In this document: piece after piece, positions 57,675-64,000 of the stretch
How the letters are laid out: each line of letters starts with the position of its first letter
Position numbering within the stretch: the stretch's first letter is position 1
Source: Flavobacterium aestivum
GTDB taxonomy: Bacteria; Bacteroidota; Bacteroidia; Flavobacteriales; Flavobacteriaceae
Reading direction: 5' to 3'
Length of the DNA: 64,000 bases
NCBI RefSeq assembly: GCF_026870175.2
Contig: NZ_CP113977.2
Span: 1,922,001-1,986,000, forward strand
Made by a program: the position numbers and the translations under genes
The notes under the pieces: generated by a model
Told to the model about the DNA's origin: nothing
The model's input: only the letters and a program-made list of their open reading frames with translations
Database searches by the model: none

Positions 57675-58535
57675 TTATTTAAGTTTCAAGTTTAATCTGT
57701 ATTCAGAGGGAGACATGGAAGTATTTTTTTTAAAAAAATTGCTAAAAGATGAGGAATTACTAAAATGTAATTCCTCAATAATCTGTAAAATCGTTAAATC
57801 TCCATTTCGAAGTAAAATTTTAGATTCTAACACAATTGCTTCATTAATAAATTGCTTAATTGTTTTATTAGTTACTTGCTTAACTATTTTACTAAGATGG
57901 CCAGGAGAAATATGCAAAGCGTCAGAATAAAATTTTACGCTATGCTCTCTTGTACAATGTGTATTCAAAATTTCTAAAAAACGAAAAATCAATATTTCTT
58001 TTCTGGAATGCTTTGTTTTTAAATTAAAGAAATTTTCATTGTATATTCCTGCCAGTACATATAGCAAAAGATTGAAACTCAAAAGCTGTATTTCACTATA
58101 AAACATATACTCCCTTATTTTATAGTTCTCATTCCCTAATAACAAAAATAAATCGTTAAGTAAAAGAGAATCATTATCTCTTAGAACGACTTTTTTAGGG
58201 GATTTTGTGATGAAAAATTCAAAGAATCCAATGTTAGGTTTTGTTATAGTGTTCTTAAAGATAAACTCCGAAGTAAAAAAAAGTAAAGAAGCCTCCAGGT
58301 CATCACAAATTTGTAAAATCTCGAGAGAAATTCCGACAGGAATTACAAGAAGTTCTTTAGTTTGTATGCAAAACTCAATTTGATTAATCCGTACAGTTAT
58401 AGATCCTGAATTGACTATTATAACTGAAAAGCAGTTACTATGAACTAGTTCCTCTATTACAATTTTAGAGCTAAACTTTTCAAGAGTAATAACTTCAAAT
58501 TCTAAGCAGGAATGTGGTATTTTTTTTCTTATCAA
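57675..58535 (-). CDS. AraC-family transcriptional regulator
   Basis: A 286-residue AraC/XylS regulator. Residues about 20-150 look like a cupin-type sensor half (NSGSITVRINQIEFCIQ and VIPVGISLEILQICDD). The C-terminal 100 residues are the double helix-turn-helix (VKFYSDALHISPGHLSKIVKQVTNKTIKQF and IIEELHFSNSSSFSNFFKKNTSMSPSEYRL). It is on the strand of rteC and 69 bp upstream of it, so it may control rteC or be cotranscribed with it. In Flavobacteriia elements such an AraC gene often replaces or supplements other inputs (inference). Confidence 0.85.
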   Translation of the reverse strand: MIRKKIPHSCLEFEVITLEKFSSKIVIEELVHSNCFSVIIVNSGSITVRINQIEFCIQTKELLVIPVGISLEILQICDDLEASLLFFTSEFIFKNTITKPNIGFFEFFITKSPKKVVLRDNDSLLLNDLFLLLGNENYKIREYMFYSEIQLLSFNLLLYVLAGIYNENFFNLKTKHSRKEILIFRFLEILNTHCTREHSVKFYSDALHISPGHLSKIVKQVTNKTIKQFINEAIVLESKILLRNGDLTILQIIEELHFSNSSSFSNFFKKNTSMSPSEYRLNLKLK

Positions 58536-58593
58536 AACATTAAATTTTAAATAATTTTAGTGAAGATTTGCAGTGAAAATTTTGGATTCTTAT

Positions 58594-58848
58594 CTAAAAA
58601 CCCTCACTCATCAGCGTATAAAGCAATGAAATGCTAATAAATAATAAACTCGCAAGATTAGATGCCAGCAGTAAAAATGCTAATGGTCGTGTCCGGTTAC
58701 TTATAGCTTTATCTATAGCCAAATAACTGATCATTTCATCATAACTAAACAAGTCGATAATGAAGTAAAGTGCAGTAAGATTGATTAGAATCAAAAACAA
58801 GCAAAAGATAATAGTAATCCTTTTTTCGTTTTTTTGAGTGATGTACAT
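58594..58848 (-). CDS. Small membrane protein
   Basis: An 84-residue protein with two membrane segments (about residues 11-31 and 55-77) around a short acidic loop containing YDEMISYLAIDKAIS. The family is not recognised. It follows a lipoprotein gene by 11 bp on the same strand and is therefore probably cotranscribed with it. The pair lies divergent from the TPR-AraC regulator. Confidence 0.6.
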   Translation of the reverse strand: MYITQKNEKRITIIFCLFLILINLTALYFIIDLFSYDEMISYLAIDKAISNRTRPLAFLLLASNLASLLFISISLLYTLMSEGF

Positions 58849-58859
58849 GGTTAGTCTTT

Positions 58860-59567
58860 CTAAAAGTTATTTTGAACATTTCCGGCCAGCAAAGCCATTC
58901 TTACCATCAAAAAAGTCAAATCATCAGTGACGATAAACATATCATCTTTATTACCAACGGAAGTTTCCCAGTCCTTGTCCTTCCGTTTTCTTTCGTAAAA
59001 AAGTAAAGTCTTCGCGATTAGGGATGTATTTAGTATTAAATCCTTATCGGCTGTGGTATATGTAGTATTTGCTTGAATAGTAGATTCATACAATCCTATT
59101 GAATTAATCATACTATCATAATTACCGTTACTAAATAGCATTACATTTTCAATAAAATTCTGAAGTGAATTTTTTGCTGCTAATGACATGGAAGAATCCT
59201 CAACGCTTAATTCAAATATGCCTTTTGATTGACTTATTACTTCTCTGATTTTATCAATAGATGAATTGGTGACATTTATATCACCGCTAACTAATATCGC
59301 TGTTACAGTTCCTGTAGATTGTATTGCTTGATTAACAGTAACAATAGATTGAGCATCAAAATTGCTTTCATCATAAAATGTTGCTAACAAACTGTTAATT
59401 TCATTTACAGGTAAAATTTTATCTTCTGTAGTTTTTGGACCTAGTGTTTTAAATTTAGACGTTTTAGAGTTTTTAGAAATTGCATCAATTTCTTTATATT
59501 CTTCTTCAGTTGTACAAGAAATTAGTAGAATAGGAAAAATGAGCATACATAATAATGATTTTTTCAT
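58860..59567 (-). CDS. Lipoprotein of unknown function
   Basis: A 235-residue predicted lipoprotein: signal peptide with the lipobox LLISC at residue 18, then TTEEEYKEID and a mostly helical mature domain (residues 50-200) that contains short Ser/Asn-rich loops. The C-terminus ends in LMVRMALLAGNVQNNF. I do not recognise the family. It is the first gene of a two-gene unit with the small membrane protein and is read divergently from the TPR-AraC gene. The shared intergenic region holds two palindromes, so that regulator may control it. Confidence 0.65.
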   Translation of the reverse strand: MKKSLLCMLIFPILLISCTTEEEYKEIDAISKNSKTSKFKTLGPKTTEDKILPVNEINSLLATFYDESNFDAQSIVTVNQAIQSTGTVTAILVSGDINVTNSSIDKIREVISQSKGIFELSVEDSSMSLAAKNSLQNFIENVMLFSNGNYDSMINSIGLYESTIQANTTYTTADKDLILNTSLIAKTLLFYERKRKDKDWETSVGNKDDMFIVTDDLTFLMVRMALLAGNVQNNF

Positions 59568-59706
59568 GATTAGATTTGTTAAATGTGATCGGCGTTTTTT
59601 GCCAATTCATTTTACCCGGGTCAGCAGAATTTTTATTTAGCACTTTGCTAAACTTTTTTGCTTTTGAATTCGAAGTAAAACTAAAAGTCTGGTTTTAGTC
59701 TTACAA

Positions 59707-59719
59707 CACAACTGTTGTG
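59707..59719. promoter_or_regulatory. Palindrome CACAAC-T-GTTGTG
   Basis: A perfect 6-bp inverted repeat around a single base, in the divergent region upstream of the TPR-AraC gene. A possible operator. Confidence 0.4.
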
Positions 59720-59737
59720 GGTTTTCGGAAAAAATGG

Positions 59738-59760
59738 TATGGATTTTCCGAAAATCCATA
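59738..59760. promoter_or_regulatory. Long palindrome upstream of the TPR-AraC regulator
   Basis: TATGGATTTTC and GAAAATCCATA are perfect inverted 11-bp arms around a single C. Just upstream, at about 59721-59740, is a related word (GTTTTCGGAAAAAATGG). The site lies 46 bp before the promoter box of the TPR-AraC gene and is a good candidate for binding by that regulator, or a small RNA hairpin. Confidence 0.5.
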
Positions 59761-59805
59761 CTTGATTTTTACAAAAAAAACATACCTCATACCAATAGTT
59801 TATAT

Positions 59806-59813
59806 TACATTTG
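59806..59813 (+). promoter_or_regulatory. Candidate -7 box of the TPR-AraC gene
   Basis: TACATTTG matches the TAnnTTTG consensus and lies 93 bp before the ATG at 59906. No good -33 element is seen. Confidence 0.4.
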
Positions 59814-59905
59814 GCTTAGATTTTTCCTTACATTATAAAAGTTTCCCCCACTTTTATTTAAGAATGATTTTTATAAAAAAAAGTGTTCTAATTTTATCTT
59901 AGCCT

Positions 59906-61606
59906 ATGATCAAAAAACATTTGTTCGTAATATTCCTTTGCTTTGGAAATATGGTTTCTGCCCAAAAAAGCACCTTTAAAATTCCAGATACACTACTACA
60001 GAAAGATTATGATTATCTTTTTGAACGAGTTGAGCAATTAGAAAATGATAGTACAGAGCAATCCATGTATTTGAAATCATTTCTATTAAAAGCCAAAGCA
60101 GAAAGAAATTTTGAAGAAATTATTAATGGATACAAGAATTATCTTTATTACTCATCAGATAAATTAAAACTTGTTTATGCTGACAGCATGATATATAGCG
60201 CAAAACAGTCTAAGGAGAATAGCCTCATTGGTTCAGCCTATTTGTCAAAGGGAATCGTCTATTACGGTTTAAAAAAACATCAACAAGCTCTAGATAATTA
60301 CCTTATTGCTAATGAATTTATTTCTAAGACAAATGACCAATATTTAATTTATAAGATAAAATATAATATTGGTCATATAAAATATTATTTGGGTTTCTAT
60401 AATGAAGCCATATCCTTATTTCGTGAATGTATAGCTTATTTTGAAAATGAAGATGCCAGAGGATATCTCAACTCAATTCATTCGCTTGGATTATGTTATA
60501 ACAGGAATGGAAATTATGGTTTATGTTCTGATACTAACTCAAAAGGATTGGCAGAGGGCAAAAGATTAGGGAACTCCGAAATGGAGTCCTATTTCATTCA
60601 TTCGGAAGGAATCAATCAATACGCCAAAAAAAATTATAGAGAAGCCATTAAACAAATTAATTACTCTTTACCAGATATCAAGAAGAATAAGGATTTTGCA
60701 AATGAAGCTGTTGGTTATTTTTACATTGGTAAAAGTTATTGGCAATTAAATGAAAATGAAATCGCATTACCTTATTTTGAAAAGGTAGCTCAAATTATTG
60801 AAACCAAAAATTATATTCGTCCTGATCTTCGGGAGAATTATGAGTTGATGATTAGTTACTATAAATCAAAAGATAATTTAAAAAGTCAACTTTATTATAT
60901 TAGAAAGTTGTTAAAGGTAGATAGTGTTTTATCCATAAGATACCAATATCTATCGGAAAGAATTCACAAAGAGTATGATACCAAAAAATTATTACTTGAG
61001 AAAAAAAATATAGAAACCCTTCTTAATAGAAGGAAATATAATGATTTAATTCTTGGTTTCGTCATCGTGTCCTTGTTTGTTTCGCTACTATATTTATATT
61101 ACAGGAATAGAAGAAATAAACGGATTTATAAGCACAAATTCGATGAGTTAATGAAAAATAGTAAAACTTCAAAAAATGAAGTGAAGCACGTAACGAGTGG
61201 AATTACAGATATAAATGAGGAAACAGTTAAATCACTCTTGAAACAACTGGAAAAATTTGAAAAAGAAAACAAATTCCTTGAAAAAGACATAACCTCAGTA
61301 AAATTAGCCGCTACATTTGATTCAAATGCAAAATATCTTTCAAAAATCATATATCATTATAGAGGCAAAAAATTCGTCAATTATATAAACGATTTAAAGG
61401 TTGATTATTTGATTTCTTTGATGAAAAAGGACAAAGCACTCAGAAATTACACTAATAAAGCTTTGGCAGAAGAAGTTGGGTTTAGTAGCACACAAAAGTT
61501 TGCGAATGTCTTTTTTGCAAGAACAGGAATGCCAACTTCCTATTTTATTGAAGAGCTTAAAAAAGAGGGGATAACAAATTTTAGTGAAGAAAAGAATGTA
61601 AACTAA
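59906..61606 (+). CDS. TPR-repeat membrane regulator with C-terminal AraC-type helix-turn-helix
   Basis: A 566-residue regulator of a type common in Bacteroidota. After a signal-like start (1-20) come TPR repeats at about residues 95-320 (SAYLSKGIVYYGLKKHQQALDN, YNIGHIKYYLGFYNEAISLF and more). A membrane segment at about 378-396 (LGFVIVSLFVSLLYLYY) and a coiled coil follow, and the last 110 residues carry an AraC helix-turn-helix (LAEEVGFSSTQKFANVFFARTG). The TPR part would sense an extracytoplasmic signal; the DNA-binding part is cytoplasmic. It is divergent from the lipoprotein/membrane-protein pair. Confidence 0.88.
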   Translation: MIKKHLFVIFLCFGNMVSAQKSTFKIPDTLLQKDYDYLFERVEQLENDSTEQSMYLKSFLLKAKAERNFEEIINGYKNYLYYSSDKLKLVYADSMIYSAKQSKENSLIGSAYLSKGIVYYGLKKHQQALDNYLIANEFISKTNDQYLIYKIKYNIGHIKYYLGFYNEAISLFRECIAYFENEDARGYLNSIHSLGLCYNRNGNYGLCSDTNSKGLAEGKRLGNSEMESYFIHSEGINQYAKKNYREAIKQINYSLPDIKKNKDFANEAVGYFYIGKSYWQLNENEIALPYFEKVAQIIETKNYIRPDLRENYELMISYYKSKDNLKSQLYYIRKLLKVDSVLSIRYQYLSERIHKEYDTKKLLLEKKNIETLLNRRKYNDLILGFVIVSLFVSLLYLYYRNRRNKRIYKHKFDELMKNSKTSKNEVKHVTSGITDINEETVKSLLKQLEKFEKENKFLEKDITSVKLAATFDSNAKYLSKIIYHYRGKKFVNYINDLKVDYLISLMKKDKALRNYTNKALAEEVGFSSTQKFANVFFARTGMPTSYFIEELKKEGITNFSEEKNVN

Positions 61607-61824
61607 TTTCTATATTTGATTGTTCTTAACTATTTTTCAATAGACTTATTTTAAAACTGGTTAGCCCAAGTGCAAGCTTTGAACACAATATAAGATAGGC
61701 AAAAATTAGCTGAAATTTTGTCAAAAATGGAAGTACCTCCATTAAATGGTTACAGCCTGGACACAGATATATAATATAATTTGGCCAAAAATCCAGACAA
61801 GACATTTTTAAGAAATGAAAAGGC

Positions 61825-61865
61825 AAGCGATTGTTGAATAGAATTACTTCTATTCTCAATCGCTT
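61825..61865. repeat. Long hairpin downstream of the TPR-AraC gene
   Basis: AAGCGATTG and CAATCGCTT, with inner arms GAATAGAA and TTCTATTC around loop TTAC, form a stem of 17 pairs with a small internal loop. It may be a terminator 219 bp after the TPR-AraC stop, or a remnant of a small repeat element. Confidence 0.55.
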
Positions 61866-62098
61866 ATTTGCTTATTAGGATAAATCAGTTTTATGTTTTT
61901 CAAAATACTAATGATATTAACCTGTATAATCACAAAAAAGAATTAGAATTCCAAAATCAACAGTTAGACTGTAGAAACAAACATATGCTTATTTGTGCTT
62001 GTGTATTATTTGTTGGAAGAGTTTTTTTGTTTATAGTTTTTTGTAAAAAAAGGATGATTTGTTTTTTTAATAAGGTTAAACCATTAAAAATCACGTAA
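61838..62098 (+). pseudogene. Remnant resembling the membrane segment of a TPR-type regulator
   Basis: The open stretch has only a TTG at 61868 as start and reads YNHKKELEFQNQQLDCRNK, a hydrophobic segment (MLICACVLFVGRVFLFIVF), then a basic end (CKKRMICFFNK). The order Lys/Glu-rich helix, membrane segment, basic stretch is that of the middle of TPR-AraC regulators such as the gene at 59906. Flanks with TPR or helix-turn-helix parts are missing. Probably a decayed paralogue; a short membrane protein cannot be excluded. Confidence 0.35.
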
Positions 62099-62216
62099 AT
62101 ATCACTAAAAGTGGGTATTGTGTATGCCAATAATAGAGCTTAATCTTGTGCGAAATTATATACACCTAACAATTAGTACGAAAAAAAGTACTTTTTAAAT
62201 TAAAAGCCAAGAAAAA

Positions 62217-63878
62217 ATGAAAAAAAAACACTTAGTCCCCCTAGTGTTTTTCCCCCTCCTGATGCACTCTCAGGACATACTTTGGGAAAAATCATATGGA
62301 GGCAAACATGCAGACTATCTTTTTGATGCACAACCCACAGCCGATTATGGTTTTATACTGGCTGGGAGTTCCCTCTCTGACAAAAGCGGAAACAAAACCG
62401 ATAACAATCATGGTGATCTGGATTACTGGATTTGGAAAATGGATGAAAAAGGCGAGCTCGATTGGCAAAAAAGCATCGGAGGCAGCGGATTCGATTTATT
62501 ACAAAGTATAAAAAACACCTCAGACGGTGGTTTCATTCTTGCCGGCACCTCCAGCTCATCAAAAGATTTTCAGAAAAAAGATAGCTGTAGAGGCATAACA
62601 GATTTTTGGGTAGTTAAGCTTAATGCCAAAGGCGAAGAGCAATGGCAAAGAACCATAGGCGGCAGCGGTCAGGACGAACTGGTATGCGCCTTTCAGACCA
62701 AAGATGGCGGTTATATGCTAGGAGGTTCCTCCAGCTCAAGTCCGGCTGAAGAAAAAAATGCTATCCACACAATACCATTAGACGCTAAACCTGATTTGTG
62801 TGCCAAATCCGAAAAAAGCCGTGGGAATATGGACTATTGGATTGTTAAACTCGACAAAGCTGGAGTTGTCGAGTGGCAAAAAACATACGGTGGGGAATAT
62901 GCAGATGTGCTGAGAAGCATGGAACAAACCACAGATGGAGGCTATACCTTGGGTGGGTATTCTAATTCTTCTCGCTCAGGTGATAAATCGGAGGCTAATA
63001 GCGGAATTGGTGATTACTGGATTCTAAAAATTGATAGCGTAGGAAAAATTGAATGGCAAAAAACCTATGGTGGCAATGGAGACAATCAATTGTACGTGAT
63101 TCATCAAACAGAAGATGGAGGCTATATAGCTGGAGGGAATTCGAACAGTACATCACCTCTTACTACTTTAGGAGGCAATGTGAGTAATGGAACCGATTAT
63201 TGGGTTCTAAAACTGGATGAAAAAGGCGAGGTTCTTTGGAGCAAAACCTACGATTTTGGGAAAGTCGACATCTTGACTTCATTGGTCGAGAATAAAGACC
63301 ATACCTATCTCATTGGCGGATATGCCCAAAGTGAAAACAAACAACCAAGAGAAGGTTTGGTCGGGAAAGCAACTAGCCTTGTAAACAAAGACAAAGAAGG
63401 AATTAATGACTACATCGCCTTAAAAATTGATAAAAAAGGCGAAGAAACCTGGAAAAAAACAGTAGGAAGCGGCGGAGAAGACATACTGCGTAAACTAATA
63501 GAAACAAGAGATGGTGGCTATCTTATGGCAGGAACCTCAAACTCCAACGCCTCTAAGGATAAAAACGGAAATATAGGCGGAAATGATTTTTGGGTTGTAA
63601 AGCTCAAAGACAAAACCAAACTCGAGAAAGTAAAAACAAGTGTAGAGGCCATTCCTAATCCCGCACAGGCATTTACCAACATTATCATAGGCTATGATTT
63701 TGAAGACGGAACTGCTACCGTAGTTGATATAGCAGGCCGTATACTACAACGATTCCCTGTCAAAGAGCGAACCGTCCCTATAGATTTAAGCCTCTATCCC
63801 GAAGGAATTTATGTAGTGAACATAAAAACCAATGTGCAGAGTGATGGAGTGAAAGTAATAAAAAAAGGAAAAAACTAA
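62217..63878 (+). CDS. Secreted repeat protein with T9SS type A sorting domain
   Basis: A 553-residue secreted protein. The signal peptide (1-18) ends in SQD. Residues 20-460 are about eight repeats of 50-75 residues with the core 'WxKxxGG(x)GxDxLxxxxxTxDGGYxLxGxSxSSxS' ending in DYWxxKLDxxG. Such repeats form propeller-like folds in Bacteroidota secreted proteins. The C-terminal 75 residues (EAIPNPAQAFTNIIIGYDFE, then GIYVVNIKT) are a type A sorting domain for the type IX system. The ligand is unknown. Another secreted gene starts 10 bp after its stop, so the two form an operon. Confidence 0.88.
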   Translation: MKKKHLVPLVFFPLLMHSQDILWEKSYGGKHADYLFDAQPTADYGFILAGSSLSDKSGNKTDNNHGDLDYWIWKMDEKGELDWQKSIGGSGFDLLQSIKNTSDGGFILAGTSSSSKDFQKKDSCRGITDFWVVKLNAKGEEQWQRTIGGSGQDELVCAFQTKDGGYMLGGSSSSSPAEEKNAIHTIPLDAKPDLCAKSEKSRGNMDYWIVKLDKAGVVEWQKTYGGEYADVLRSMEQTTDGGYTLGGYSNSSRSGDKSEANSGIGDYWILKIDSVGKIEWQKTYGGNGDNQLYVIHQTEDGGYIAGGNSNSTSPLTTLGGNVSNGTDYWVLKLDEKGEVLWSKTYDFGKVDILTSLVENKDHTYLIGGYAQSENKQPREGLVGKATSLVNKDKEGINDYIALKIDKKGEETWKKTVGSGGEDILRKLIETRDGGYLMAGTSNSNASKDKNGNIGGNDFWVVKLKDKTKLEKVKTSVEAIPNPAQAFTNIIIGYDFEDGTATVVDIAGRILQRFPVKERTVPIDLSLYPEGIYVVNIKTNVQSDGVKVIKKGKN

Positions 63879-63888
63879 GAGAACTACA

Positions 63889-64000
63889 ATGAATAGAATA
63901 TATACTACCAACAACAGGATTCAATATGTTTTTTTCCTGTTGTTCATTTTTGCATGTCTAAATGCAATTGCGCAAGATACAGCTAAGTTCCTTCCCAACA
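63889..64000 (+). CDS. Start of a secreted protein, cut by the window edge
   Basis: ATG at 63889, 10 nt after the previous stop. The 37 visible codons read MNRIYTTNNRIQYVFFLLF and on to a likely signal-peptide cleavage after CLNAIAQ, followed by DTAKFLP. Only the signal peptide is in view. The pairing of a T9SS-sorted protein with a downstream secreted gene recalls the sorting-stub/Rhs pair at 44.7-52.2 kb, so an Rhs-type protein is possible but not shown. Confidence 0.65.
   Translation, partial: MNRIYTTNNRIQYVFFLLFIFACLNAIAQDTAKFLPN

Larger units (their letters stand above)
1..58535. mobile_element. CTnDOT-like integrative and conjugative element (partial)
   Basis: The window carries traM, L, K, J, I, G, F, E, a traD-like gene, traB and traA on the minus strand, mobA-mobB-mobC on the plus strand, and the usual companions (methylase-helicase, DUF1896, topB, DUF3945, helix-turn-helix protein, rteC). 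This set defines Bacteroidota conjugative transposons. The left end is cut by the window in traM, and traN-traQ are expected beyond it. The right limit is set at the last gene I can tie to the element, the AraC gene after rteC; the true end may be further right. No integrase, excisionase or att repeat is visible. Cargo occupies about 9.2-13.9 kb and 26.2-52.2 kb. Confidence 0.75.
59568..59905. other. Divergent regulatory region with palindromes
   Basis: A 338-bp AT-rich gap between the lipoprotein gene (minus) and the TPR-AraC gene (plus). It contains no gene. It holds palindromes at 59707-59719 and 59738-59760 and a TACATTTG promoter box at 59806-59813, listed separately. Confidence 0.5.
61607..62216. 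other. Intergenic region with hairpin and gene remnant
   Basis: A 610-bp AT-rich gap. It holds a strong hairpin (61825-61865) and a short decayed frame (61838-62098) that resembles the membrane part of a TPR-type regulator. No other gene is visible. Confidence 0.5.

Noticed and set aside
1..64000. tRNA, rRNA, CRISPR arrays and insertion-sequence transposases
   Set aside because: No cloverleaf-like sequence, rRNA signature, regular short direct repeats or transposase motifs were seen on either strand.

Overview
This window is most of an integrative and conjugative element (ICE) of the CTnDOT-like Bacteroidota type, with a large accessory cargo. The host looks like a low-GC member of the Bacteroidota, probably Flavobacteriia. 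The reasons are the complete CTnDOT-type tra/mob gene set, RteC, a SusC/SusD pair, type IX secretion (T9SS) type A and type B sorting domains, and TAnnTTTG promoter boxes. I see no integrase, attachment site, tRNA, rRNA or CRISPR array, so the ends of the element lie outside the window or cannot be placed in it.

Layout. 1-9017 (minus strand) carries the mating-pore genes traE, F, G, I, J, K, an extra small gene, L, and the start of traM. traG (VirB4-type ATPase) is split by a 2,487-nt group II intron that encodes its own reverse transcriptase. Exact removal restores an 834-residue TraG. 9235-13890 (plus strand) is a 1,551-residue protein lying antisense inside the tra cluster: a GHKL ATPase at the N-terminus and a DUF3883/PD-(D/E)XK nuclease-like domain at the C-terminus. 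It is the best candidate here for an undescribed defence function. 13907-15721 (minus) holds traD-like, traB and traA (ParA). A roughly 690-bp non-coding stretch with an oriT-like inverted repeat follows, then mobA, mobB (relaxase) and mobC (coupling protein) on the plus strand. 20223-25974 (minus) is a 1,775-residue methylase-helicase and a DUF1896 protein.

Cargo, 26.2-52.2 kb, sits between the DUF1896 gene and topB. It has three modules. (a) A STAS-like protein and an AraC regulator, a MauE-like membrane protein with a C-terminal extracytoplasmic domain, and a small secreted four-cysteine DUF6520-type peptide; these face a convergent S9 peptidase-SusD-SusC operon. (b) An XRE repressor, a Lit/U49-like zinc peptidase and a small membrane protein, possibly an abortive-infection module. 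(c) A T9SS type B protein and a T9SS/Rhs operon: a short sorting-domain protein overlapping a 2,356-residue Rhs protein with a C-terminal HELGH metallopeptidase domain, followed by lipoproteins, one of which may be the immunity protein.

The conserved ICE backbone resumes at 52.5-58.5 kb with topB, a DUF4099/DUF3945 protein, a small helix-turn-helix protein, rteC and an AraC regulator. Beyond that lie a membrane protein plus lipoprotein pair, a divergent TPR-AraC regulator, a decayed fragment, a T9SS-sorted repeat protein and the start of another secreted protein. Whether this last part belongs to the element or the chromosome cannot be told from the window.
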